Shown here one piece after another: positions 36,166 through 45,023 of a DNA stretch of 64,000 bases. This DNA is from Pseudarthrobacter sp. NIBRBAC000502772 (GTDB lineage: Bacteria > Actinomycetota > Actinomycetes > Actinomycetales > Micrococcaceae). The stretch lies in the NCBI RefSeq assembly GCF_006517235.1, contig NZ_CP041188.1, positions 4,154,001 to 4,218,000 on the forward strand, in the 5' to 3' direction. The notes under the pieces are model-generated. The model ran no database searches. It was not told where the DNA came from and worked only from the letters and a program-made list of their open reading frames with translations. Position 1 is the stretch's first letter. Every line of letters begins with the position of its first letter. Made by a program: the position numbers and the translations under genes.

Positions 36166-37139
36166 TGTCTGACGACGTCACTTTCGTACCAGCTTCACTG
36201 GACCGCTCCTCGGGCTTCTACGTTGCCGGCCATCGCGGACTCGTGGGCTCCGCGGTTTGGCGAAATCTGGAATCAGAAGGCTTCACCAACCTTGTGGGCC
36301 GCACGTCAGCCGAACTCGACTTAAAGAACCGTGATGCCGTTTTCGCGTTCTTTGCGGAACTAAAACCCCGTTACGTCGTTCTCGCCGCAGCTAAGGTTGG
36401 CGGAATTCTTGCAAACAACACTTATCCTGTCGACTTCCTCAGCGACAACCTAAGGATTCAGGTTAATGTTCTAGACGCAGCACTCGAACACGGTGTTGAA
36501 CGTCTCCTGTTCCTTGGATCGTCCTGCATCTATCCAAAATTTGCCGAGCAACCCATCCGAGAAGACTCATTGCTTACGGGCCACCTTGAGCCGACTAACG
36601 ATGCTTATGCTATTGCCAAGATCGCAGGAATCATGCAGATTCAAGCGGTGCGCCGGCAGTATGGCCTTCCCTGGATCTCTGCGATGCCTACTAACCTCTA
36701 CGGTCCGGGGGACAACTTCTCCCCCACGGGATCCCATGTCTTGCCTGCCTTGATCCGACGTTATGACGAAGCAGCACGGTCCGGGACCCAAGTAGTAACG
36801 AACTGGGGAACCGGGTCGCCCCGCAGGGAATTCCTTCACGTCGACGACATGGCAGCAGCGTGCCTTCACCTGCTGGAAAACTACGACGGCCCCTCCCAAG
36901 TGAATGTGGGAACGGGTAGCGACGTCACCATTCGTGAACTCGCATCGCTTGTGGCGTCAGCCGTTGGTTACACCGGCGAAATCACCTGGGATGCGACAAA
37001 ACCGGATGGCACCCCGCGAAAGCTACTCGACGTTTCTAAATTGAGGGAAGCTGGGTGGAGTTCGTCTATCGAACTCGAAGCAGGAATTCGTGCGACGGTC
37101 GAATGGTACAGACGCAATTCCTTGTCGGTACGCAGCTAA
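36165..37139 (+). CDS. fcl: GDP-L-fucose synthase
   Basis: A 324-residue SDR epimerase/reductase. It shows [30 protein letters not shown], the active-site [16 protein letters not shown] and YAIAKIAG (YxxxK), all diagnostic for WcaG/Fcl. It turns the Gmd product into GDP-L-fucose with NADPH. It is translationally coupled to gmd, so the cell makes GDP-fucose for this polymer. Confidence 0.97.
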   Translation: MSDDVTFVPASLDRSSGFYVAGHRGLVGSAVWRNLESEGFTNLVGRTSAELDLKNRDAVFAFFAELKPRYVVLAAAKVGGILANNTYPVDFLSDNLRIQVNVLDAALEHGVERLLFLGSSCIYPKFAEQPIREDSLLTGHLEPTNDAYAIAKIAGIMQIQAVRRQYGLPWISAMPTNLYGPGDNFSPTGSHVLPALIRRYDEAARSGTQVVTNWGTGSPRREFLHVDDMAAACLHLLENYDGPSQVNVGTGSDVTIRELASLVASAVGYTGEITWDATKPDGTPRKLLDVSKLREAGWSSSIELEAGIRATVEWYRRNSLSVRS

Positions 37140-37165
37140 GGCCGCTGTAATATGGGGGATGTTCG

Positions 37166-38602
37166 ATGAGTGAGGACGCCAACTGGCGCCGGCGGTCATC
37201 GCGTCGGCTACGCATAGTTGATGCGTTCATTATTATCTGGGCGGTCGTTGGAGCATTCCTCATCCGCTTTGGCATGGATTCAGAATCGACCACCGCCGGC
37301 CAAGACGTACCGTACGTTTGGCTTTCCGTGGTGCTGGCTGCAGCCTGGTGGTTCATGTTGGGAGCCTGGAACAGTCGTCAAAGCCGCATACTCGGATCCG
37401 GGCCGGACGAATACAAGCGAGTAGCAGCCGCGTCCCTTTGGCTGTTCGGAATCATCGCGATTGTTTCCTATGTCTTCCGGATTGACACTGCACGTGGCTA
37501 CGTGGGGCTGGCGCTTCCTGTTGGGCTACTGGGCCTTCTACTTGGCCGATGGTTGATCAGACAACATTTGAGCATCAAACGCGGGCAAGGCCGCAGTATG
37601 TCGCGGCTACTTTTACTCGGAGGCCCCGGTGCTGTTGCACATTTGGCAGCGTCTTTGCACGGAGCCAAGCATGCCGGATACCTCCCAGTTGCGGCGTACA
37701 TTCCTGGGGCAGATGCTGGCACAAGCGTCGAACCCCAGTCGGGGCTTAGGATCGTGGGAAATAAATCCGATCCGCAGTCCATTGTCAACGCCTTGGAGGC
37801 ATGTGGTGCCGATGCGGTGGCGGTATCCGCGGGCGTACAACTACATCCGCAGACGCTGCGTCACTTGGGCTGGGAGTTGGCGGCTCGAAACATCGGGCTG
37901 ATAATGGCGCCTGCGCTCACAGACATCGCCGGTCCTCGCATACACACTCAACAAGTTGCTGGACTGCCTCTTATTCATGTGACAACACCCACGCTCGAGG
38001 GCGGTCAAAGAGTCGCCAAACGCCTTTTTGACGTCGCGGCAGCGGGAATTTTGTTGGCGATTGTGTCGCCAGCGATGATTCTTGTTGCTTTGCTCATTAA
38101 GCTAGACAGTCGCGGACCGATCCTGTTTCGTCAGGAACGCGTTGGGATGGAGGGCAATCACTTCTTTATGATCAAGTTTCGTTCGATGGTCATCGATGCC
38201 GAACGCCGCCGCGCTGAGCTGGAGCAAGCGAATGAAGGCAGCGGTCCTTTATTCAAGATGAAGAATGACCCGCGCGTGACACGTCTGGGAGCAATTCTCC
38301 GGCGTTTCAGCGTTGATGAGTTACCTCAACTGCTTAACATTCTCAGCGGATCAATGAGTCTTGTCGGCCCACGGCCTCCACTTCCCCGCGAAGTCGAGGC
38401 GTACGAAAGTGACGTCCGGCGTCGACTTCTTGTCAAGCCGGGACTGACGGGGCTCTGGCAGGTCAGTGGGCGCTCTAATCTGTCATGGCAGGACTCGGTC
38501 CGCCTTGACCTGTACTACGTGGAAAATTGGTCGCTGGCTGGCGACCTCGTAATCATCCTCCGAACCGCCCGTGCTGTTTTTGGCAGAGCGGGCGCCTACT
38601 AA
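37166..38602 (+). CDS. Priming sugar transferase (polyisoprenyl-phosphate hexose-1-phosphate transferase)
   Basis: A 478-residue membrane enzyme of the WcaJ/CpsE type. Four N-terminal membrane helices precede a nucleotide-binding-like domain (LLLLGGPGAVAHLAASL), a fifth hydrophobic hairpin (RLFDVAAAGILLAIVSPAMI) and the catalytic domain: FRQERVGMEGNHFFMIKFRS, the DELPQLLNILSGSMSLVGPR core and LLVKPGLTGLWQVSGRS. It starts polymer synthesis by placing a sugar-1-phosphate on undecaprenyl phosphate. It has a strong GGGGGA ribosome-binding site. Confidence 0.94.
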   Translation: MSEDANWRRRSSRRLRIVDAFIIIWAVVGAFLIRFGMDSESTTAGQDVPYVWLSVVLAAAWWFMLGAWNSRQSRILGSGPDEYKRVAAASLWLFGIIAIVSYVFRIDTARGYVGLALPVGLLGLLLGRWLIRQHLSIKRGQGRSMSRLLLLGGPGAVAHLAASLHGAKHAGYLPVAAYIPGADAGTSVEPQSGLRIVGNKSDPQSIVNALEACGADAVAVSAGVQLHPQTLRHLGWELAARNIGLIMAPALTDIAGPRIHTQQVAGLPLIHVTTPTLEGGQRVAKRLFDVAAAGILLAIVSPAMILVALLIKLDSRGPILFRQERVGMEGNHFFMIKFRSMVIDAERRRAELEQANEGSGPLFKMKNDPRVTRLGAILRRFSVDELPQLLNILSGSMSLVGPRPPLPREVEAYESDVRRRLLVKPGLTGLWQVSGRSNLSWQDSVRLDLYYVENWSLAGDLVIILRTARAVFGRAGAY

Positions 38603-38663
38603 CTCGCTGATCTCTTCTCGACTCGACGCAAACCACTGACCCCTTGGGGAAGGAATTATCCTT

Positions 38664-39977
38664 ATGCGCATATCTGTAATCGGCTGCGGCTATCTAGGCG
38701 CTGTGCATGCGGCGTGCATGGCCAAGTTGGGCCATGAGGTAGTCGGTATTGACGTGGACGCGCGGAAAATCGAAGATCTATCTGCTGCTCGTGCGCCGTT
38801 TTACGAGCCAGGACTTGAAGACCTATTGAGGGAAGTGCAGGAAACGGGACGGCTGTCCTTCACCACGGACTTGGCCGCTGCTGCAGGAAATGCAGTTCAC
38901 TTTATCTGTGTGGGAACGCCTCAGAAAAAGGGTGAGAACGGTGCTGACCTGACCTATGTCGACGCCGCCGCGACAGGCCTGCTCCCCTATCTCTCGCCAG
39001 GCGACGTAGTGGTTGGAAAGTCGACAGTTCCGGTGGGAACAGCCTCACGCCTCGCTGAGCTTCTCCTTGCAGCACAACCTGACGCCCACTTAGTCTGGAA
39101 TCCAGAGTTCCTCCGTGAGGGTCACGCCGTCTCCGACACCCTCCACCCGGACCGCTTCGTGTATGGTGTCAGCGACGGTTCTGAGGACCATCCTGCTGTA
39201 TCCATCCTGGACGACGTCTACAACGTCCCACTGGCCTCCGGAACGCCCCGTCTCGTCACCGACCATCCGACTGCAGAGCTTGTTAAAACCGCCGCAAACT
39301 CCTTCCTGGCCACCAAAATTTCCTTTATCAACGCCATGGCAGAACTTTGCGAAGCAGCTGGAGCAGACGTCACACAGCTCGCGGATGCCATTGGCATGGA
39401 CGATCGTATTGGTCGAAAGTTCCTGAACGCGGGGATCGGCTTCGGGGGCGGGTGTCTGCCCAAAGACATCCGAGCGTTCATGGCCCGCGCGGGCGAGCTC
39501 GGAGCGGACCAGGCGCTCACTTTCCTTCGAGAGGTCGATGCAATCAACATGCGTCGCAGAACCCGCGTGGTGGAACTAGCAAGGGACCTGTGTGACGGGT
39601 CCCTGCTAGGTAAGCGAGTCACCGTGTTGGGCGCTGCATTCAAGCCTGAGAGTGATGATGTCCGGGATTCCCCCGCCCTCAGCATCGCGGCTCAGCTGCA
39701 ATTGCAGGGCGCGGTAGTGACAGTGACCGACCCGAAGGCTCTGCCAAACGCCGCCCGGAGATTTCCTGAACTGCACTACGAAGTTGACACGTCCGTTGCC
39801 ATCGCGAAGGCGGATGCTCTGCTGTTACTCACAGAGTGGCAGGAGTACCGCGATCTGGACCCTTATGACTTAGGAAGCGCCGTTTCTGTACGTCGAATCC
39901 TGGACGGCCGCAACGTTCTGGACCCTGCCAAATGGCGCGCCGCCGGATGGACCTATCGAGGCCTGGGTCGGCCCTAA
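38664..39977 (+). CDS. ugd: UDP-glucose 6-dehydrogenase
   Basis: A 437-residue dehydrogenase with the GCGYLGAVHAACMAKLGH Rossmann motif, the TVPVGTA segment, NPEFLREG and the catalytic cysteine in GFGGGCLPKDIRAF. The C-terminal domain has AFKPESDDVRDSPAL. It oxidises UDP-glucose to UDP-glucuronate, which implies an acidic sugar in the polymer. Its substrate would come from galU at the end of the region. It is followed two bases later by the DUF4012 gene. Confidence 0.96.
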   Translation: MRISVIGCGYLGAVHAACMAKLGHEVVGIDVDARKIEDLSAARAPFYEPGLEDLLREVQETGRLSFTTDLAAAAGNAVHFICVGTPQKKGENGADLTYVDAAATGLLPYLSPGDVVVGKSTVPVGTASRLAELLLAAQPDAHLVWNPEFLREGHAVSDTLHPDRFVYGVSDGSEDHPAVSILDDVYNVPLASGTPRLVTDHPTAELVKTAANSFLATKISFINAMAELCEAAGADVTQLADAIGMDDRIGRKFLNAGIGFGGGCLPKDIRAFMARAGELGADQALTFLREVDAINMRRRTRVVELARDLCDGSLLGKRVTVLGAAFKPESDDVRDSPALSIAAQLQLQGAVVTVTDPKALPNAARRFPELHYEVDTSVAIAKADALLLLTEWQEYRDLDPYDLGSAVSVRRILDGRNVLDPAKWRAAGWTYRGLGRP

Positions 39978-39979
39978 CG

Positions 39980-41854
39980 ATGACAGACGCCAAAGAAATT
40001 CCGGCTAGAGATGAACGGTCTCGGGCGGGACGTGTTTCGAAGTCTCGCAAGTCAAACCACCGCCGACCGCTCCTACTCACGCTTATCGCCCTTGGCAGCC
40101 TTGTTATCGTCGCTGTCGCCGGTTCGGCCTGGCTAGCAAGCAAGGCAACGGCAATTAAGTCCGAACTCGATGCGGCGACTCTTCTGATCCCGACGTTGAG
40201 GGAAAACATCACGAGTGACGACGCGGGAACGGCTTCCGGGACAGTCACACAACTGCGCGCCCACACCCTTGCGGCAAAGGATGCGGCCAACGATCCTATA
40301 TGGACCTTGGCTGCCAGCCTGCCCGGGCTTGGCCAAAACTTCAGCGCCGTGGCCGAAGTCGCACGCTCGGCCGACGACGTGGCCAGCCTCGGTCTCGAAC
40401 CCTTGGTAAGGGTTTATGGAGCACTCGATTGGCAGGCCCTGCTCCCCAGTAGCGAAGGAACTGACCTGACCCCGGTGGAAACGGCCTCGCCGAGCATCTC
40501 GGCCGCAGCGCACGCCGTTCGACTGTCAGCTGAGAGGCTAAACCAGATCGATGCCACCAAGCTATGGCCGCAGGTTGCGGCTCCGTTGACGCAGGCACGG
40601 GACCAGTTGCAAACCGTAACCGGAGCGTTAGACGCGGCCGCCGATGCATCCAACATTGCGCCCGGGATGCTTGGTGCGGGAGCTACCCGTAACTACCTCC
40701 TCATGATCCAAAACAACGCCGAGTCTCGAGCTTCCGGGGGAATACCTGGAGCGCTTGCTGTCCTGAGTCTCGACAAAGGAAAGCTGAGCCTCGGGGCCCA
40801 GAGCAGCGCCAGCGCCGTCGGGGTCATGTTGCCGGTCGTCCCGGTCGAGGCCGAGCAGCAACAGATCTACTCGGGGCGCGTCGGGAAGTTCATGCAGGAT
40901 GTGAACCTGACACCCGACTTCCCAACAGCAGCCAGCACTGCTCAGGCCATGTGGGAGAGAAAAACCGGACAGCGTGTGGACGGGGTTATATCAATAGACC
41001 CCGTGGCCCTTGGCTACGTGCTTGATGCCACCGGTACCGTTAGCATCAAGCACCCAGAGCTCGTAGCGCTCGCAGCCGCGGGCTTGCCGACGGAACTGAC
41101 AGGTCAGAACATCGTGCAGACCCTGCTCTCTGACGTGTACGCCAAAATCGAGCAGCCGGGATTGCAGGATGCATACTTTGCAGGCGTCGCTCAGGAAATT
41201 TTTGCAGCACTGGCCGACGGCAAGGGAAATGCAAAGGGCCTGATCGAAGGGCTCACCCGCGGTACCACCGAGGGACGCGTTCTGGTGTGGTCAGGCCTGC
41301 CTGCAGAACAATCCATCATGTCGAAGTACGCACTGAGCGGTTCCATTTCAGGTCCCAGCATCTCGCCGGCTCAGTTCGGTGTTTACTATAACGACGGTAC
41401 CGGCGCCAAGATGGACTACTACGTTGACCGTACTGTCCAACTCATGAAGGAATGCGCCAGAGACGGCTATGAACAAACCATTGTGCGGGTAACCAGCACA
41501 AATACCGCTCCTGCCGATGCTGGGACGTCACTCCCAACATATGTCACTGGTGCGGGCGCTTTCGGCGTGCCCGCCGGGTCAGTTCAAACCAACATCGTGG
41601 CTTATGGTCCCGTCCAATCAAACGTAGAAACCGCGAAAGTCGACGGTCAGAGCACCAACTTTGCTTCTTACGAGCACAGCAACCGACCTGTGGGTACGCT
41701 CGCAGTCAGGTTAGCGCCAGGAGAGAGCAGCACGGTCGACTTCACCTTTTCGAAAATCGTGCAGCACACGGAACCTAACGTGGTTGTCACACCTACTGTG
41801 CAAGATGTCAAAGATGTGATCCTGCCCACAACAAGTGATTCATGTGGGCAGTAG
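39980..41854 (+). CDS. DUF4012 domain membrane-anchored protein
   Basis: A 624-residue protein with an N-terminal anchor (about residues 28-50, LLTLIALGSLVIVAVAGSAW) and a large external DUF4012 region (LLMIQNNAESRASGGIPGAL, then GVISIDPVALGYVLDATG). The domain is related to LCP-like and cell-wall glycopolymer-handling proteins by context only; it is common in actinobacterial EPS clusters. Its exact reaction is unknown; attachment or folding of the polymer at the wall is a reasonable guess. The start at 39980 lies two bases past ugd. Confidence 0.88.
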   Translation: MTDAKEIPARDERSRAGRVSKSRKSNHRRPLLLTLIALGSLVIVAVAGSAWLASKATAIKSELDAATLLIPTLRENITSDDAGTASGTVTQLRAHTLAAKDAANDPIWTLAASLPGLGQNFSAVAEVARSADDVASLGLEPLVRVYGALDWQALLPSSEGTDLTPVETASPSISAAAHAVRLSAERLNQIDATKLWPQVAAPLTQARDQLQTVTGALDAAADASNIAPGMLGAGATRNYLLMIQNNAESRASGGIPGALAVLSLDKGKLSLGAQSSASAVGVMLPVVPVEAEQQQIYSGRVGKFMQDVNLTPDFPTAASTAQAMWERKTGQRVDGVISIDPVALGYVLDATGTVSIKHPELVALAAAGLPTELTGQNIVQTLLSDVYAKIEQPGLQDAYFAGVAQEIFAALADGKGNAKGLIEGLTRGTTEGRVLVWSGLPAEQSIMSKYALSGSISGPSISPAQFGVYYNDGTGAKMDYYVDRTVQLMKECARDGYEQTIVRVTSTNTAPADAGTSLPTYVTGAGAFGVPAGSVQTNIVAYGPVQSNVETAKVDGQSTNFASYEHSNRPVGTLAVRLAPGESSTVDFTFSKIVQHTEPNVVVTPTVQDVKDVILPTTSDSCGQ

Positions 41855-42032
41855 TTATAGACGGCGCGTTAACAGTATGTAAACCGTGTGGACTCACGTT
41901 GCTGGCAACTCGACGAGGATGGTAACGTCTTTCTTGGGATATCTATCCGGGATTTCTGCACAGGTCTCGTGCGGAGAGGAAACCTCCTCAATTCGGGTAC
42001 ATCAAAATTTTAACGTCTCCGGGGGGACAACA

Positions 42033-42650
42033 ATGAAAAAATCACTCGCAGCACTCGCCCTTGCAGGATCGCTCGCCCTTGTCGGTGCCGCACCGGCATT
42101 CGCAACCTACCCGGCTCCTTCGCCGGTTCCGCCGCAGGCAGCGGTTTCGGACAACCAAGTTGGTCCCGGTGAGCAGTTTGTCTTCCGCGGCAACGGCCCC
42201 TTCGCTGGTCAGCCGCTGACCATCCGGGTCACACCGGGCACACCGCCGGCATCTTCCGGCGCCGCAGTTGGTAACCGCGCAGTGAGCTCAAGGATCAGCG
42301 TATTTGCCGAGGCGCAGACACTTTCCGCTACGGCAGACGCACAGGGCAACTTCTCTGTGCCGATCACCATTGTTGCAGCCGGCACCTACCTCGTCACTGC
42401 AACGAGCAACACCACGGGCGCAACTGTCGGCCCCGTGACAGTTGTTGTGGACCCGGCCTACGCCAGCACGCTGTCCAACACGGGTGGTGGCGCTGCGCTC
42501 GCCAACACCGGCGGTGGCACGGGCCTCGCCAACACGGGCGCCGACTCAGGCCTGATCCTATGGACTCTGGTTGGAGCTGGCGCACTTGCCGCCGGCGCAG
42601 CCTCTGTAGTTGTAGTACGCCGCCGCGCCAAGACCGAGGCAGCAGCGTAA
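42033..42650 (+). CDS. Secreted surface protein with LAxTG sorting signal
   Basis: A 205-residue exported protein. A signal peptide (MKKSLAALALAGSLALVGAA, cleavage likely after AFA) is followed by an Ig-like beta domain, then three tandem motifs LSNTGGGAA, LANTGGGTG and LANTGADSG, a membrane helix (ILWTLVGAGALAAGAASVVV) and RRRAK. The last LANTG plus helix and charged tail is a class-E-sortase LAxTG anchor. GGGGGGACAACA gives a clear ribosome-binding site. It is followed by a strong terminator. It may be a wall-linked partner of the polymer. Confidence 0.9.
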   Translation: MKKSLAALALAGSLALVGAAPAFATYPAPSPVPPQAAVSDNQVGPGEQFVFRGNGPFAGQPLTIRVTPGTPPASSGAAVGNRAVSSRISVFAEAQTLSATADAQGNFSVPITIVAAGTYLVTATSNTTGATVGPVTVVVDPAYASTLSNTGGGAALANTGGGTGLANTGADSGLILWTLVGAGALAAGAASVVVVRRRAKTEAAA

Positions 42651-42672
42651 CCGCAACACCCACAAACACCAA

Positions 42673-42717
42673 AGAGGGTGGGTGGTTCTCCGGAAAACGG
42701 AGAACCACCCACCCTCT
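42673..42717 (+). terminator. Strong 20-bp hairpin after the LAxTG gene
   Basis: A perfect 20-bp stem (42673-42692 with 42698-42717, containing GGGTGGGTGGTTCTCCG) closes a GAAAA loop, 22 bp past the stop codon. No long U-tract follows (GCATTTAAGC), but the stability marks it as a transcription end, possibly working in both directions. Confidence 0.9.
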
Positions 42718-42758
42718 GCATTTAAGCATGTGGTATCTATTGGACCTATGGGGAGATA

Positions 42759-43256
42759 TTGGCGCAAAAGACTTTGGCAGCCAGCTGGCCTGAACCATCT
42801 GAGGGCGCTTTGAAACAACTGGAAAATCCCAGGCTCTGGCGCTCTGTCCTGGTGACCATGCTGGCGCTGCTGGCGCTGGTGGCTTATTGGCCAAGCCCCG
42901 TCGATGCTCCTGTGCAGGGGGACCTTTCGGGCTTCCTGAAGTTCCTCCACGGCCGTGGAATTCCCGGATGGTTCAATTACCAGTTCGTGGAGGCGTCTGC
43001 CAACGTCATGCTCTTTATTCCGCTGGGCGCAGTGGCGTCCTTGGCCTATGACGGCAAGCGTTGGTGGCAAATCGGCGCCTTTGGGCTAATTGTCTCGGGG
43101 GTAATGGAACTGGGTCAGCTGCTGTTTCTTCACAACCGGTTCGCAAGTGCGCTGGATCTTGTCACAAACACAGGTGGGGCTGTAATTGGCGCGCTCTTGG
43201 TCGCCGCGGCCCTTAAACGTCTACAGGCCCGCCGCTGGTCAGCGGCGGGCCTGTAG
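42759..43256 (+). CDS. VanZ-like family membrane protein
   Basis: About 150-165 residues with four membrane helices. WFNYQFVEASANVMLFIPLG and VMELGQLLF followed by ALDLVTNTGGAVIGALL match the VanZ-like family, whose members are linked to teicoplanin resistance or cell-envelope glycan modification. The start is uncertain: TTG at 42759 or TTG at 42810, the latter with GAGGG close by. The last codons lie inside a 16-bp hairpin. Confidence 0.85.
   Translation: MAQKTLAASWPEPSEGALKQLENPRLWRSVLVTMLALLALVAYWPSPVDAPVQGDLSGFLKFLHGRGIPGWFNYQFVEASANVMLFIPLGAVASLAYDGKRWWQIGAFGLIVSGVMELGQLLFLHNRFASALDLVTNTGGAVIGALLVAAALKRLQARRWSAAGL
43221..43256. terminator. Bidirectional terminator overlapping the VanZ-like stop codon
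   Basis: CTACAGGCCCGCCGCT (43221-43236) pairs perfectly with AGCGGCGGGCCTGTAG (43241-43256) around GGTC. The hairpin includes the stop codon of the VanZ-like gene and lies 22 bp from the end of the convergent galU gene, so it probably ends both transcripts. Confidence 0.88.
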
Positions 43257-43278
43257 GCACTTACAGAGGCATCTGGAG

Positions 43279-44169
43279 CTAGCCGACGAAGGCCTTCAGC
43301 CACGTCTTCAAGTCCTCACCGAATTCCACACGCTCGGAAGCCAGCGTGATGACAGCCTTCAAGTAGCTCAGCTTGTCGCCTGTATCGAAGCGGCGGCCTT
43401 TGAAGATCACGCCATACACGCCCGAGCCCTCGCCCTCGCCGGCGGCCAAGGTCTGGAGAGCATCAGTCAGCTGGATCTCACCGCCGCGGCCCGGTTCCGT
43501 GTTCTCGAGGACGCCGAACACCGACGGGTGCAGCACGTAACGGCCGATGACGGCCAGGTTGGACGGCGCTTCGGCGATGGCCGGCTTTTCCACCAAACTA
43601 TTGACGCGAACGAAGTCCTCGCCCTCGATCGCAGTGATGTCCGCGCAGCCGTAGGCGCTGATCTCCGAGGGATCCACCTCGATCAGGGCGATGACGGAAC
43701 CGCCCGTCTTCTGCTGCACCTCGATCATGGTGGTGAGGAGGGTCTCGGCCTCATCGATGAGGTCGTCACCCAGGAGGACGGCGAACGGTTCGTTGCCTAC
43801 GTGCTGGCTGGCGCACAGCACCGCGTGGCCCAGGCCCTTGGCTTCGCCCTGGCGGACGTAGTGGATAGGACCAAGATCAGAAGCCTCGTGGACCAGGTCC
43901 AGGCGACCCTGATCGCCCTTCAGCTCCAGCGCGCGCTCCAACCCGGGTTCACGGTCGAAGTGGTCCTCAAGGGCGCGCTTGCTGCGCCCCGTGATCATCA
44001 GAATGTCGTCGAGGCCGGCCTTGACGGCTTCCTCCACCACGTACTGGATGGCCGGGCGGTCAACAACCGGCAGCATTTCCTTCGGCATCGCCTTCGTGGC
44101 GGGCAGGAACCGAGTCCCCAGGCCGGCAGCAGGAATGACGGCTTTAGTAATAGATTTCCCCATTGTCAT
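43279..44169 (-). CDS. galU: UTP-glucose-1-phosphate uridylyltransferase
   Basis: A 296-residue nucleotidyltransferase with the VIPAAGLGTRFLPATKAMPK signature, VDRPAIQYVVEEAV and the sugar-binding VEKPAIAEAPSNLAVIGRYV. It makes UDP-glucose, the substrate of Ugd and of glycosyltransferases in this region. It is convergent with the plus-strand EPS operon, with a shared terminator. Confidence 0.97.
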   Translation of the reverse strand: MTMGKSITKAVIPAAGLGTRFLPATKAMPKEMLPVVDRPAIQYVVEEAVKAGLDDILMITGRSKRALEDHFDREPGLERALELKGDQGRLDLVHEASDLGPIHYVRQGEAKGLGHAVLCASQHVGNEPFAVLLGDDLIDEAETLLTTMIEVQQKTGGSVIALIEVDPSEISAYGCADITAIEGEDFVRVNSLVEKPAIAEAPSNLAVIGRYVLHPSVFGVLENTEPGRGGEIQLTDALQTLAAGEGEGSGVYGVIFKGRRFDTGDKLSYLKAVITLASERVEFGEDLKTWLKAFVG

Positions 44170-44215
44170 AGGTGAACCTTACAAATCTATGGTGGAAATT
44201 CGCAATTGAGTGACT

Positions 44216-44240
44216 GGATTTCGACAGGCTCAATCACCGG
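44216..44240. repeat. Genomic repeat at the 3' end of the hydratase gene
   Basis: GGATTTCGACAGGCTCAATC plus ACCGG; the TCA at 44234-44236 is the complement of the hydratase TGA stop codon. Confidence 0.9.
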
Positions 44241-45016
44241 CCTTCGAAGACTGGCGCCCGCTTCTCTTGGAACGCCCGGAAGCCTTCGGCATAGTCTGCG
44301 CCCTTGCAGAGCCGCGCCTGCTCTGCGTTTTCCTCTGCCATGGCGTCCCACAGGCCGAGGCGCTGGTCGCGGATGTGCGCCACCAGCTCCTTGCTCGCCG
44401 TGAACGCGCCAGTGGCCCCGGCGGCCACCTTCGTCACAATTTCCCGGGTGTTGGCCAACAATTCATCAGCCGGCATCGCCCGGCTGAACATCCCCTGCGC
44501 GACGGCCTCCGCGCCGGACATGAGCTCGGCCGTGTAGATCAGGTCCAGCGTCCGGTGCATGCCCAGCCGCTCGGTGAAGTACCAGTGCCCTCCCGAATCC
44601 AGCGTGGCGCCCAGCTTGGCGAACGGCGAACCGAACTTGGCATTCTCCGCCACGTACACCACATCCGTGGCCAGCAACAGGCCCAGCCCCACGCCCAGGC
44701 ACGCGCCATGGGCGGCCGCGAACGTCGGCGCCGGGAACGCGCTCATCTTCTTCAGCAGCGGCTGCACCAGCCCGCCCAGGTACGCTTCGGCGTCGTCCGT
44801 CTCCGGCGTCACGGCCGAAATGTCGCGGCCCGCGCAGAAGGCGCGGCCCTCTCCCCTGAGCAGCAGCGCCCGCACCTCACCGCGCGAGGCGGCGGCAGCG
44901 GCGTCGTCGTACGCCTGTGTTAAATCAGCGAGCGCCTGCTCGTCGAGCGAGTTCAGCTTGTGGGGCGCGTCTAGGACCACTTCGGCGACGCCGTTGGCGA
45001 TGGAGAGGGAGATCAT
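44234..45016 (-). CDS. paaG: Enoyl-CoA hydratase/isomerase, phenylacetate pathway
   Basis: A 260-residue crotonase-fold enzyme. The oxyanion-hole motifs are RAFCAGRDISAV and HGACLGVGLGL, and the catalytic-region segment is FGSPFAKLGATLDSGG. By its place at the end of paaABCDE it likely isomerises the ring-epoxide CoA ester to the oxepin (PaaG) or hydrates a downstream product (PaaF); sequence alone does not settle which. The stop codon comes from a genomic repeat. Confidence 0.82.
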   Translation of the reverse strand: MISLSIANGVAEVVLDAPHKLNSLDEQALADLTQAYDDAAAAASRGEVRALLLRGEGRAFCAGRDISAVTPETDDAEAYLGGLVQPLLKKMSAFPAPTFAAAHGACLGVGLGLLLATDVVYVAENAKFGSPFAKLGATLDSGGHWYFTERLGMHRTLDLIYTAELMSGAEAVAQGMFSRAMPADELLANTREIVTKVAAGATGAFTASKELVAHIRDQRLGLWDAMAEENAEQARLCKGADYAEGFRAFQEKRAPVFEGR

Positions 45017-45023
45017 GGGTTCC

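Noticed and set aside
41855..42032. A riboswitch in the leader of the LAxTG gene
   Set aside because: A small GAGG-AAA-CCTC hairpin is present but no known riboswitch core could be matched.
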